From positions 1 to 26,622 of the forward strand of contig JBCDCP010000029.1 of the NCBI GenBank assembly GCA_039181495.1: DNA of 26,622 nt, read 5' to 3'. A model generated the notes under the pieces. The model saw only the letters and a program-made list of their open reading frames with translations. It was not told the origin of the DNA and did not search any database. Of this stretch, positions 16,110 to 23,979 are shown one piece after another (position 1 is the stretch's first letter; the number at the start of each line of letters is the position of its first letter). The stretch comes from JBCDCP01 sp039181495. GTDB taxonomy: Bacteria; Pseudomonadota; Alphaproteobacteria; Rhizobiales; Tepidamorphaceae. Position numbers and translations under genes: made by a program.

Positions 16110-17486
16110 ATGGACGATAAAACAGCAACAGCCAAAAAGACGCTGAGCGCGCCGTTCATCCAACCCGATGCAGAATCTTACCGGGTCTGGAATCCATTCA
16201 CGCCGATGAAGCAGTTTCTCGGCTTCCAGCCGGTGATCTTCGAAAGCGGCGATGGACCGTTTCTCTACACCACGCACGGCAAACGCTACTTCAATCTTAT
16301 AAGTTGCCTTTGGAATGCGCCGTTTGGACTTGGTCGAACCGAAATCATCGAAAGCATCTATCAACAGATGCAGCAGCTTGGCGCCACAAGCATGTTTCGT
16401 GCGTCACATCCTCGGGCGATCGAACTCGCCCAGCGACTCACTGAAAAGGCACCAGGAAGCCTCAATCACGCGTTCCCCACGTCGAATGGCTCGGAGTCGA
16501 TAGAGACCTCTATCAAGCTGATCCGCAGCTACTATGCCCGCCAGGGCACAAACAAATACAAGGTAATATCGCTCGACCGAGCCTATCACGGCGTGTCTTA
16601 CGGCGCCTTGGCAGCGTCAGGACTGGCCGAGGACCAGCAGGGGTTCGCGCCACTGCCTGAGGGTTTCATCCACATACCCAGACCGGACGCGCGAGAAGCG
16701 CCCAAGGGAGTGTCCCCCGACGATCACATACTGGCCTGTGCTCGCAGACTTGAGGACGTCATTCTGGCCGAGGGGCCGGAAACAGTCGCCATGTTCATCA
16801 TGGAGCCGGTCCAGGGGCTAGGCGGCGTGATTGTTCCAACACAAGACTACTTCGACAGCATCGTCGCAACCTGCCGAAAATATGATGTGAAACTGGTCTT
16901 CGACGAGGTGACGAACGGTTTTGGGCGAACGGGGACCTACTTTGCCGCCAATCGATGGGGCGTCGAACCGGATGTGATGTGCCTCGGCAAGGCTCTTGGT
17001 GGCGGGTACTTCCCCACCGGAACGGTACTTGCCTCCGACGAGATATGGGAGGCGTTCTGGGGTGACTCAAACAACGACCAGTTCAATCATGGATCCACCT
17101 ATGCGGGTCACCCGGGAGCGTGTGCAGCGGGCATAGCCGTTATGGATCTGTTGGCCGATGGCAGCATGCTCCAGCAGGTCGAGCAGCGTGGCGCCTACTT
17201 CCTGAGCAAACTCGAGAAACTGCTGGATCTACCGATCGTTGGGGCGGTTCGCGGCATAGGCATGATGTTCGCGATTGACTTAGTTGCCGATAAAAAGGCC
17301 AACACTCCTCTAGGCACCGATGCCATGATATCTGTTTTTCGCGGGATGTTTGCCAAGGGCCTCTGGGTTCAGCCGGCCGAAAGCAAGGTTCTGCTCCTGC
17401 CACCATTCATCATGGATGAAGAAACAATCGATGAGGCCTGCGACGCACTGACCGAGGTGCTCCAACGGGCCTATCGATGGATATAA
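16110..17486 (+). CDS. Class III pyridoxal-phosphate aminotransferase
   Basis: A 458-residue fold-type I enzyme from ATG 16110, with GGAG seven bases upstream. The cofactor-contacting stretch SNGSESIETSIKLIRSYY is near 125-142. The Asp of FDEVTNGFGRTG (Asp265) holds the pyridine nitrogen, and Lys294 in CLGKALGGGYFP forms the Schiff base. The family moves an amino group between a terminal amine or omega-amino acid and an alpha-keto acid such as pyruvate. Length and motifs match taurine/omega-amino acid:pyruvate transaminases, but the substrate cannot be fixed. It is probably co-transcribed with the formyltransferase. Confidence 0.85.
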   Translation: MDDKTATAKKTLSAPFIQPDAESYRVWNPFTPMKQFLGFQPVIFESGDGPFLYTTHGKRYFNLISCLWNAPFGLGRTEIIESIYQQMQQLGATSMFRASHPRAIELAQRLTEKAPGSLNHAFPTSNGSESIETSIKLIRSYYARQGTNKYKVISLDRAYHGVSYGALAASGLAEDQQGFAPLPEGFIHIPRPDAREAPKGVSPDDHILACARRLEDVILAEGPETVAMFIMEPVQGLGGVIVPTQDYFDSIVATCRKYDVKLVFDEVTNGFGRTGTYFAANRWGVEPDVMCLGKALGGGYFPTGTVLASDEIWEAFWGDSNNDQFNHGSTYAGHPGACAAGIAVMDLLADGSMLQQVEQRGAYFLSKLEKLLDLPIVGAVRGIGMMFAIDLVADKKANTPLGTDAMISVFRGMFAKGLWVQPAESKVLLLPPFIMDEETIDEACDALTEVLQRAYRWI

Positions 17487-17581
17487 GTAGGTTACAGTTT
17501 TTTGGTTGCACATGCGGCATTCAAGACAGCGGCTTTTCAGCTGCGCCCTGCCGACTGGTTCGGTCCTTGGACCTGATGAAA

Positions 17582-18355
17582 TCACTCTGAGATAGGCAAT
17601 CCGCCAATCGCGTCCCATGCATCAGCAACCAGATAACCGCAATCTACGGGAAGGGTGACCCCGGTAACGGCCGAGGCCAGGTCGGAAGCCAGAAACGCCA
17701 CGGCGGAAGCCACTTCGTGCGGTTCTCCCAACCGTCCCTGTGCGCTCACCCCGGCAAAGCTCTCGGCAGAGCCGAAGCCGTGGGCTACTGCGAGCTTCAT
17801 AGCAGGCGTATCGATATAGCCAGGCGCGACGGCATTGATACGCACACCTCTGGTCGCCCATTCCGCGGCCAAGACCTGCGTCAGATTTATCACCGCAGCC
17901 TTTGCCGGCCCGTAAGCACGTGACGGACTCGGTCTGAGTCCTGTCACGGATGCAATGTTCACGATAGTGCCGCGGCCACGCTGTGCCATCCGCTGCCCGG
18001 CATACTTGCAGCAGAGATACGTTCCGCGAAGATTGGTGGAAATCACGCGATCCCATTCGTGATCGCTTGCGTCTTCTATTCGAAGCGGGCGTTCGAAGAT
18101 TCCGGCAGAGTTAACCAGGATATCGATGTTACCAAGCTCAGTTTCGACATCCGAAAAAGCGTCACTGACCGCAACGCCATCGGTAACGTCGACCATCAGG
18201 TGCTTAAATCCATTGGTCTCCGGGTCAACTGGTGTGCGGTCAAAAACCGCGACACGCGCACCGCAATCCTGCAGCATGCTCGCGGTAGCTAGGCCAATGC
18301 CGCTCGATCCACCTGTTACGACCGCAACTTTGTCTGGGAACTCAATCTGAACCAA
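17582..18355 (-). CDS. Short-chain dehydrogenase/reductase (SDR)
   Basis: A 257-residue classical SDR. The cofactor motif TGGSSGIG is at 14-21, with NSAG in place of NNAG and the catalytic triad Ser136, Tyr148, Lys152 (YGPAK). The C-terminal PGYIDTPA and the DLASAVTGVTLPVDCGY ending are canonical. The start is chosen at TTG 18355, preceded by AAGTAAGG. This gives normal family length and puts the first beta strand at the N-terminus. The frame remains open to 18457, but no ATG is available and the extra 34 cysteine-rich residues look untranslated. Its acidic residue after strand 2 (VFDRT) suggests NAD preference (inference). It converges on the aminotransferase gene. Confidence 0.82.
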   Translation of the reverse strand: MVQIEFPDKVAVVTGGSSGIGLATASMLQDCGARVAVFDRTPVDPETNGFKHLMVDVTDGVAVSDAFSDVETELGNIDILVNSAGIFERPLRIEDASDHEWDRVISTNLRGTYLCCKYAGQRMAQRGRGTIVNIASVTGLRPSPSRAYGPAKAAVINLTQVLAAEWATRGVRINAVAPGYIDTPAMKLAVAHGFGSAESFAGVSAQGRLGEPHEVASAVAFLASDLASAVTGVTLPVDCGYLVADAWDAIGGLPISE

Positions 18356-18763
18356 TTCAACAGGGGCCTTACTTACAAAATCCGACGCAACCCATGATCG
18401 AACGACGCAACAATCGCACTGATAATCGTCTTTTATACCAAACTTGGAAGCGGGCAATTTGATCTAGTGCTCGTGGGCAACGATGGCCTTATGCCTCATG
18501 GGGAACGTGATCAACTGATTGAATGAGTGGCGGCAACAATGTGGTTGGGGTCCGCGTATGGGCAGGAACAAGTGCAAGGGCAGACCGTCCGATCAGTTTT
18601 CTTGACCGGTGGCAATGAGGCAATCCGCCAAAAAATGTAGCCCAAGCGTTACTTTAGCGCACCAAGTGTCATGGATTCGTCGATTGAGAACCCAATCCTG
18701 CTGGCGAACTTCTCCCGTCACAATAGCGACTTTGGGGGGCAATTGAAGCTCGGTCCAAACAAA
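18356..18763. other. Gene-poor stretch upstream of the phage-like remnant
   Basis: About 400 bases with no open frame that looks like a known protein on either strand. Short frames exist but have unusual composition. With the adjacent interrupted phage-type gene, this looks like decayed accessory DNA between two functional modules. Confidence 0.4.
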
Positions 18764-19108
18764 GTGCATCTGAGAAAGTTTGAGGCGGAGATCAGTCGGG
18801 CGACGGGTGCAGATCACGATCTCGATCGGGCTATTTAGGTAACACTTGCCGGACGCACTGCCACGCGTGACTTCCGCGACTATTCGGCGTCAGTCGATGC
18901 CTGCCTGACCTTGATCAGCGACATTCTGCCCGGCTGGCACTGGCATGTCGGTTATGGGCCAGATGGTATCCTACCCTACGCGGCGCTGCGAAAAGATGCT
19001 GATTCTATTGGCTCAGAACCCCTGAACATTACCGCAAGCGCACCGACGGTCCCGTTGGCGCTTCTTCTTGCCGCGGTCAGGGCTGTCATGGCCGATCTTT
19101 CCGAATGA
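18764..19108 (+). pseudogene. Remnant of a phage ABA-sandwich-like protein, interrupted by an in-frame TAG
   Basis: One continuous frame reads (GTG)HLRKFEAEISRATGADHD, then LDRAI, a TAG stop at 18836-18838, and then VTLAGRTATRDFRDYSASVD. It continues with LTLISDILPGWHWHVGYG and ends APTVPLALLLAAVRAVMADLSE at TGA 19106-19108. The order 'E..I..ATG.D..LD..I', 'YSAS(V/I)DA.L.L', 'PGW.W' and 'TP.LALL.A.LRA' matches small phage ABA-sandwich proteins common in alphaproteobacterial prophages. The match is continuous across the TAG without a frame change, which supports a single nonsense mutation. Without it the product would be about 114 residues. A 29-codon frame starting at ATG 19105 overlaps its stop but is too short to judge. 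Confidence 0.5.
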
Positions 19109-19311
19109 CTCTAGATGTCACGAGACGCCTCGCCCGATCGTCAACCCAAGCCATCGCGACTCATAGCCCGCATGCTCAAGCATTGGGCGAATAACGCGAT
19201 TTGCCTATTCGGTGGGCACCTCGACCGCTTCCAACCCTCCAGCGATGCTCAAAAACCGCTTGTTTTCAGAGGTCAGAGGAACTGGCCCGTCACTTGCTTC
19301 TAAGCGGGGCA

Positions 19312-19427
19312 GTGCAGCGGGCGCCTAGGGTTCCGACCTTCTTAGTGAAGGTGCTGGTCCGAGAGGTGCCATCCAGCACCAATAGGCTGGACACACGGCG
19401 GGACAAAATCCCGGGAGACAACTGCAC
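19312..19427 (+). ncRNA. Guanidine-I riboswitch (ykkC class)
   Basis: The conserved blocks of the class appear in order: CTAGGGTTCCG at 19325-19335, CTGGTCCGAGAGG at 19354-19366, and ACACGGCGGGACAAAATCCC near 19393-19412 followed by GGGAGAC. The closing stem GTGCAG/CTGCAC (19312-19317 with 19422-19427) and the internal stem GGTGCTGG/CCAGCACC (19350-19357 with 19373-19380) are perfect. This RNA binds free guanidinium and turns on genes for its export or breakdown. Here it stands about 90 bases ahead of the importer and ureohydrolase operon, which fixes the physiological substrate of that operon as guanidine far better than the protein sequences alone. Confidence 0.95.
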
Positions 19428-19431
19428 AGGT

Positions 19432-19510
19432 TTGCGCGCGCAAGCCTCTCCCGGATTGCGTGCTTAAACCTCGATCAAGCATCGGCAGAAAGCCGGCTGA
19501 GCAGAGAGGC
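19432..19510 (+). promoter_or_regulatory. Probable riboswitch expression platform (anti-Shine-Dalgarno pairing)
   Basis: GCCTCTC at 19444-19450 is perfectly complementary to GAGAGGC at 19504-19510, which contains the ribosome site of the first operon gene (ATG 19517). Just before it lies the palindrome TTGCGCGCGCAA (19432-19443). No U-run terminator is visible. I infer translational control, in which the ribosome site is masked by the CCTCTC segment until guanidine binding rearranges the leader. Confidence 0.5.
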
Positions 19511-19516
19511 GAGAGT

Positions 19517-20593
19517 ATGTTCTTCAAGACAATCAAGGCGGTGACATTCGCGTCAGCAACAATGCTGGCGGCGGCAACCCTTGGCACGGCTCCGACGCCA
19601 GCGCTGGCGCAGGAAAAGTCCGAATTCAAAGTCTGCTGGTCCATTTATGTCGGCTGGATGCCGTGGGGGTATCTTGAAAGTTCCGGGATCATGGACAAGT
19701 GGGCCGAAAAATACGGCATCGATATCGAGATCGTGCAGATCAACGATTATGTCGAGTCCATCAACCAATACACGGCAGGTGCATATGACGGCTGCTCCAT
19801 GACCAATATGGACGCGCTCTCAATTCCTGCCGGTGGCGGCGTCGATACGACGGCACTGGTTGTCGGCGACTATTCCAACGGCAACGACGGCATCGTCTTG
19901 AAAGAAGGCGATAGTGTCGAGGCGCTCAAGGGGCAGAACGTTAATCTGGTTGAACTCTCGGTATCGCACTACCTGTTGGCGCGTGCCCTCGATAGTGTCG
20001 GACTTTCTGAGCGCGATCTGACGGTGGTCAACACCTCAGATGCTGACATGATTGCGGCCTATGCGACCGATGATGTGACCTCGGTCGTTACCTGGAACCC
20101 GCTCCTCTCGGAAATCGAGGCGACGCCTGGCTCCACCAAGGTGTTCGACAGCTCGGGTATCCCTGGCGAGATCATCGACATCATGATGGTCAACACAGAA
20201 ACGCTGGCCGCCAATCCCGATTTCGGCAAGGCGCTCGTCGGCGCATGGTATGAGGTTATGGATCTTATGGCAGAGGGCGACAAAGAGGCTCTCACCGAGA
20301 TGGCCGTTGCTTCGGGGACCGATCTGGCCGGTTACGAGGCGCAGCTGGCGACAACGAAGATGTTCTATGCGCCAGCCGAAGCGGTTGAATTCACGAAATC
20401 AGCCGAATTGCCGGAAACCATGAAGTTCGTCGCTGAATTCCTGTTCGACAAGGGCATTCTCGGCGAAGGCGCGCCCTCGCCCGAATTTGTCGGCGTGTCG
20501 TTTCCCGATGGCACCATCTATGGCGACGAAAGCAATGTGAAGCTGCGATTTGACACCAGCTTCATGGAGATGGCGGCAAGCGGCTCACTCTAG
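19517..20593 (+). CDS. Periplasmic substrate-binding protein of the guanidine-regulated ABC importer
   Basis: A 358-residue protein from ATG 19517 with GAGAGG seven bases upstream. The signal peptide MFFKTIKAV...PALA is cleaved near residue 31, followed by an NMT1/taurine-nitrate-type binding fold (VCWSIYVGWMPWGYLESSGIMDKW, then DGCSMTNMDALSIPAGGGVDTTALVVGDYSNG). Aromatic residues Trp, Tyr and Trp near the mature N-terminus could form a cation-binding pocket. The family usually binds sulfonates, nitrate or pyrimidine precursors. Placement behind a guanidine riboswitch indicates guanidine or a related cation as ligand (inference). It docks with the permease encoded next. Confidence 0.88.
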   Translation: MFFKTIKAVTFASATMLAAATLGTAPTPALAQEKSEFKVCWSIYVGWMPWGYLESSGIMDKWAEKYGIDIEIVQINDYVESINQYTAGAYDGCSMTNMDALSIPAGGGVDTTALVVGDYSNGNDGIVLKEGDSVEALKGQNVNLVELSVSHYLLARALDSVGLSERDLTVVNTSDADMIAAYATDDVTSVVTWNPLLSEIEATPGSTKVFDSSGIPGEIIDIMMVNTETLAANPDFGKALVGAWYEVMDLMAEGDKEALTEMAVASGTDLAGYEAQLATTKMFYAPAEAVEFTKSAELPETMKFVAEFLFDKGILGEGAPSPEFVGVSFPDGTIYGDESNVKLRFDTSFMEMAASGSL

Positions 20594-20614
20594 ACGGCTC
20601 GTCGCCAGAATTCC

Positions 20615-21436
20615 GTGCGCCTCATCAACCGCAGGCCTAGCCGGGCCACCGCGTTCGCCCTGGCCGCCATTCCCTTTGCGGCCACGGTGATCGCCTATGC
20701 GGTTGCCAGTCACTTTCGCAGGCAGGAGAACCCGGCAGACAAGCTGCTCCCCTCGCTGGAGCAGATGCTGGGAACCTTCTGGCGCATGGCCTTTGTGCCG
20801 GAACGTCGATCCGGCGATCTCGTTCTCTGGGTCGATACGGTTGACAGCCTGTGGCGGCTAGGACTTGGCATGGGGGTAGCCACGAGCTTTGCCCTGATCA
20901 TCGGTCTGTTGATCGGGTTCATCCCCCACGCACGTGCCGTGTTGTCGCCCTACATCGCGGCGATCTCGCTCATTCCGCCGATCACCATTCTCCCGATCTT
21001 GTTCATCATGGTCGGGCTGGGCGAGGCCTCGAAGATCATGCTGGTCGCCCTCGGTACGGCACCCGTCATGACACGGGCGACCGCGCAGGCAGTCATGAAT
21101 ATCCCGCGCGAACTCGTCATCAAGGCCCAGACGCTCGGCGCCAGCACCTGGCAGATGATGACACGCGTTGTACTGCCTCAGGTGTTGCCGCAGCTGGTCA
21201 CCGCAGTCCGGCTCGGTCTTGTGCCCGCTTGGATTTTCCTGATCTCTGCGGAGGCGATCGCATCGACCTCCGGGCTCGGCTACCGCATCTTTCTGGTCCG
21301 GCGATTTCTCGCAATGGATGTAATCCTGCCTTATGTCGTGTGGATCACGCTCCTCGCCTACCTGCTTGATCGCTTCCTGCTTTTTATCTCGCGACGGGCT
21401 TTCCCCTGGGCCCATCTGCAGGGGGAAAGTCTGTGA
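20615..21436 (+). CDS. ABC transporter permease of the guanidine-regulated importer (SsuC/TauC type)
   Basis: A 273-residue inner-membrane permease from GTG 20615, the only reasonable start, 21 bases after the binding-protein stop. About six hydrophobic helices are visible. The EAA loop region, AQTLGASTWQMMTRVVLPQVLPQLVTAVR, is typical of BPD_transp_1 proteins and contacts the ATPase. The binding protein, permease and ATPase occur once each, so the pore is probably a homodimer. Its stop overlaps the ATPase GTG start by four bases. Confidence 0.9.
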   Translation: MRLINRRPSRATAFALAAIPFAATVIAYAVASHFRRQENPADKLLPSLEQMLGTFWRMAFVPERRSGDLVLWVDTVDSLWRLGLGMGVATSFALIIGLLIGFIPHARAVLSPYIAAISLIPPITILPILFIMVGLGEASKIMLVALGTAPVMTRATAQAVMNIPRELVIKAQTLGASTWQMMTRVVLPQVLPQLVTAVRLGLVPAWIFLISAEAIASTSGLGYRIFLVRRFLAMDVILPYVVWITLLAYLLDRFLLFISRRAFPWAHLQGESL

Positions 21437-22245
21437 CGGGCCAGCAAGACATCAAGATCAAGGTCCGCAATCTGACCAAGAGCTATGGTGACATCATCGT
21501 TCTTGAGCGGGTCAGCATTGAAGTTGTGTCCGGCAGCTTCTGTACGATTGTCGGCGCGTCGGGCTGCGGTAAGTCGACCTTTCTGCGCATGCTCCTGTCT
21601 CAGGAGCACCCGACCACCGGTGAGATCCTCATCGACGACAAGGTCCTGCCCCGGGAGCCCACACCGGACCGCGGTATCGTGTTCCAGCGCTCTTCAGTGT
21701 TCCCGCATTTGACGGTTGAGGACAATCTGATCCTCGCCAGTGAATTTGCCGACCATGGTTTTTCCGCTCGCAAGTTTGGCGCCGCCCGTAATGACAGCCG
21801 CGATGCGGTGACCGAAACCCTTGAGACGATCGGACTCGCTCCAGCACGCAAACGTTATCCGGCTCAGCTGTCAGGCGGCATGCAGCAGCGCCTCGCGATT
21901 GCCCAGGCACTTCTGAAGAAGCCCGACGTCCTGCTGCTAGATGAACCCTTTGGCGCCCTTGATCCCGGCATCCGGCTGGACATGCACGATCTGCTGCTGT
22001 CGCTATGGCAAGAGCGCGGCATGACGGTGTTCATGGTCACGCACGACATTCAGGAAGCTTTCAAGCTCGGCACCCGGCTGCTGGTGTTCGACAAGACACG
22101 CCACGATCCGCACGCGCCGGAAGGCTTTGGCGCAACCATCACCTACGATCTGCCGCTGAAGAACGGCGACGGTCAGGATCTGCCTGACCCCTCAGCGCTT
22201 TTTGCGCAGCCCGCAGATCAAGACATCGGAGCCAACCATGCATGA
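21433..22245 (+). CDS. ABC transporter ATP-binding protein of the guanidine-regulated importer (SsuB/TauB type)
   Basis: A 270-residue ATPase from GTG 21433 with AGGGGGAAAG just upstream. Walker A is GASGCGKST near 40-48, the Q-loop VFQRSSVFPH, signature LSGGMQQRLAIAQ, Walker B VLLLDEPFGALD and H-loop VTHDIQEA. The C-terminal tail of about 60 residues (DKTRHDPHAPEGFGATITYDL...) is longer than in typical TauB. It resembles tails of other members of the nitrate/urea-type subgroup, with a possible regulatory role (inference). Its stop overlaps the hydrolase start by eight bases, so the two are coupled. Confidence 0.92.
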   Translation: MTGQQDIKIKVRNLTKSYGDIIVLERVSIEVVSGSFCTIVGASGCGKSTFLRMLLSQEHPTTGEILIDDKVLPREPTPDRGIVFQRSSVFPHLTVEDNLILASEFADHGFSARKFGAARNDSRDAVTETLETIGLAPARKRYPAQLSGGMQQRLAIAQALLKKPDVLLLDEPFGALDPGIRLDMHDLLLSLWQERGMTVFMVTHDIQEAFKLGTRLLVFDKTRHDPHAPEGFGATITYDLPLKNGDGQDLPDPSALFAQPADQDIGANHA

Positions 22246-23500
22246 TCCATTGACCAGCGCCCCCTGCCGCGCGAGCCGGAGAGCCGGATTGTTTCGCCGT
22301 GAGGCCGGTCGACGGCGGCATCATCCAGACTTCGACAAGCTGAACATGCGGGGCTGGAAGGCAGCCGAGAAAGAAGGCAGCTTGCCGTCCGCAGCCTGGC
22401 AGAAGGAGCGGCAATGGGCGCTGCGAATGGGGCTGACCGGCTCAGACAGTCTCGAAGACAAATCGATACCGACCTTCGCCCGCGGTGAGCTTCCTCATTA
22501 TGCCGGCATCAACACGTTTCTGAAGGCCCCTTACATTGAGGACGTCACGCGTGTTGGCAGCTATGACGCGGCCATCATTGGCATTCCCTTCGATGGTGGC
22601 ACCACCTATCGGCCTGGAACACGGTTTGGTCCGCAGGGCGTGCGCAAGATCTCGGCGCTCTACACGCCATACAATTACGAGATGGGCATCGACCTGCGCG
22701 AGCAGATGACGCTGTGCGATGTCGGTGATGTCTTCACCATCCCGGCCAATATCGAGAAGACATTCGACCAGATATCCCGAGCGGTCAGCCATGTGACGTC
22801 ATCGGGCGCATTGCCAATAATGATCGGTGGTGACCATTCGATCGGCTTTCCCTGCGTCCGCGGCATTGCCGAATGCACATCGAAACGCATCGGTATCGTG
22901 CATTTCGATCGGCACATCGACATCCAGGAAAAGGATCTCGACGAGCGCATGCATACGACGCCCTGGTTCCACGCCACCGATCTGGCCAACGTGCCAGCGG
23001 TCAATCTTGTGCAGGTCGGCATAGGCGGCTGGCAGGTCCCGCGAGAAGGTGTGCAGGAAGCCCGCAAACGCAATACCAACATCTTCACCATGCGCGACAT
23101 TGAGGAGATGGGCCTTCAAGAAACTGCCGCCCGCGCGCTTGAACTGGCGTGGAAGGATGCCGATGCGGTCTACATTTCATTCGACATCGACAGCGTGGAT
23201 TGCGGTTTCGTCCCCGGCACCGGTTGGCCAGAGCCGGGCGGTTTCCTGCCGCGCGAGGCGCTCGAACTTGTATCGCTGGTCGCCGCGGAAGGGATTTGCG
23301 GCCTCGAAGTCGTCGAGGTTTCGCCGCCCTACGACACATCCGACATCACCGCGCTTCTAGCCACCCGTGTGATTGTGGACGTACTCGGCACGCTCGTCAG
23401 CCACGGCAAGATGGGGGCACACAAATCCATCATCGACAAACCGGTCACTATACCGACGGGACCTGATGTCGAGGGTCAGGGATGGAGCCTGCAATCATGA
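22238..23500 (+). CDS. gdmH: Ureohydrolase-family enzyme, probable nickel-dependent guanidine hydrolase GdmH
   Basis: A 420-residue arginase/agmatinase-fold enzyme from ATG 22238 with GGAG eight bases upstream. The six metal ligands are present: His200 in GGDHS, Asp224, His226 and Asp228 in HFDRHID, and Asp316 and Asp318 in SFDIDSVD. It has about 100 N-terminal residues before the core (core YDAAIIGIPFDGGTTYRPGTRFGP), longer than agmatinases of about 310. The usual DAHxD is DRHxD. The tail of the active-site loop reads CGFVPGTGWPEPGG, with Trp330 where agmatinases have a small residue. A longer N-terminus and these changes fit the guanidine hydrolase branch, which cleaves guanidine to urea and ammonia with two nickel ions. 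The guanidine-I riboswitch is strong context support. Agmatinase or guanidinobutyrase remain alternatives. Confidence 0.85.
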   Translation: MHDPLTSAPCRASRRAGLFRREAGRRRHHPDFDKLNMRGWKAAEKEGSLPSAAWQKERQWALRMGLTGSDSLEDKSIPTFARGELPHYAGINTFLKAPYIEDVTRVGSYDAAIIGIPFDGGTTYRPGTRFGPQGVRKISALYTPYNYEMGIDLREQMTLCDVGDVFTIPANIEKTFDQISRAVSHVTSSGALPIMIGGDHSIGFPCVRGIAECTSKRIGIVHFDRHIDIQEKDLDERMHTTPWFHATDLANVPAVNLVQVGIGGWQVPREGVQEARKRNTNIFTMRDIEEMGLQETAARALELAWKDADAVYISFDIDSVDCGFVPGTGWPEPGGFLPREALELVSLVAAEGICGLEVVEVSPPYDTSDITALLATRVIVDVLGTLVSHGKMGAHKSIIDKPVTIPTGPDVEGQGWSLQS

Positions 23501-23979
23501 GCCAGGATCACAGCCACACACATCCTAACGAAACGCATGACCATCATCACGCGCATGGTCACGGTCACAATAAAGGCCCCTATGGCGATCACATGCACTC
23601 GCATGTCCATTCCGATCCGGAAAAAGAGCGCATCGATAGGCTGAGCGCGCTGGCTGCCTCTTTCATCGAGGGCTTCCGCAAGGCCGAAAACAAGCCGGGC
23701 TTTCTCGATCTTGCCGGCATTCCATTGCACCGCCACGGCAGCGATGGCCTGAAGATGCATCTGATCGATGCGGTGATCGACAGCCGCTGGCAGCTCGGCA
23801 CCGCATCACCTGCCTTCGCCCGTCGTGAACTCGCCTACCTGCCCTACCCAGCCGCCATGATTCAGGAGCGGGAGACGATGACCTTCACCTATGTCTCACT
23901 GACAGAACGCGCCGACATCGACCTCATGACGCTTCTGAACGAGCGCCAGTCCACTGAATCAAAGGAGCACCCCAAATGA
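23497..23979 (+). CDS. Histidine-rich protein of the guanidine operon, putative nickel-binding accessory
   Basis: A 160-residue protein from ATG 23497, overlapping the hydrolase stop as ATGA with GGAG upstream; an ATG at 23482 is in frame but has poor ribosome-site spacing. Residues 5-38 hold 14 histidines (DHHHAHGHGH, then HMHSHVH), a metal-binding array like those of HypB, UreE or SlyD tails. Residues 45-160 look like a folded domain (SALAASFIEGFRKAENKPGF, then GIPLHRHGSDGLKMHLIDAV) that I do not recognise. No signal peptide or membrane helix, so it is cytoplasmic. Translational coupling to a nickel enzyme suggests nickel storage or delivery to the hydrolase. Sequestration of other metals is possible. 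Confidence 0.8.
   Translation: MSQDHSHTHPNETHDHHHAHGHGHNKGPYGDHMHSHVHSDPEKERIDRLSALAASFIEGFRKAENKPGFLDLAGIPLHRHGSDGLKMHLIDAVIDSRWQLGTASPAFARRELAYLPYPAAMIQERETMTFTYVSLTERADIDLMTLLNERQSTESKEHPK

Noticed and set aside
18356..18457. Longer N-terminus for the SDR from TTG 18457
   Set aside because: The 34 extra residues are cysteine-rich and absent from SDRs; the TTG at 18355 has AAGTAAGG upstream and gives normal length.
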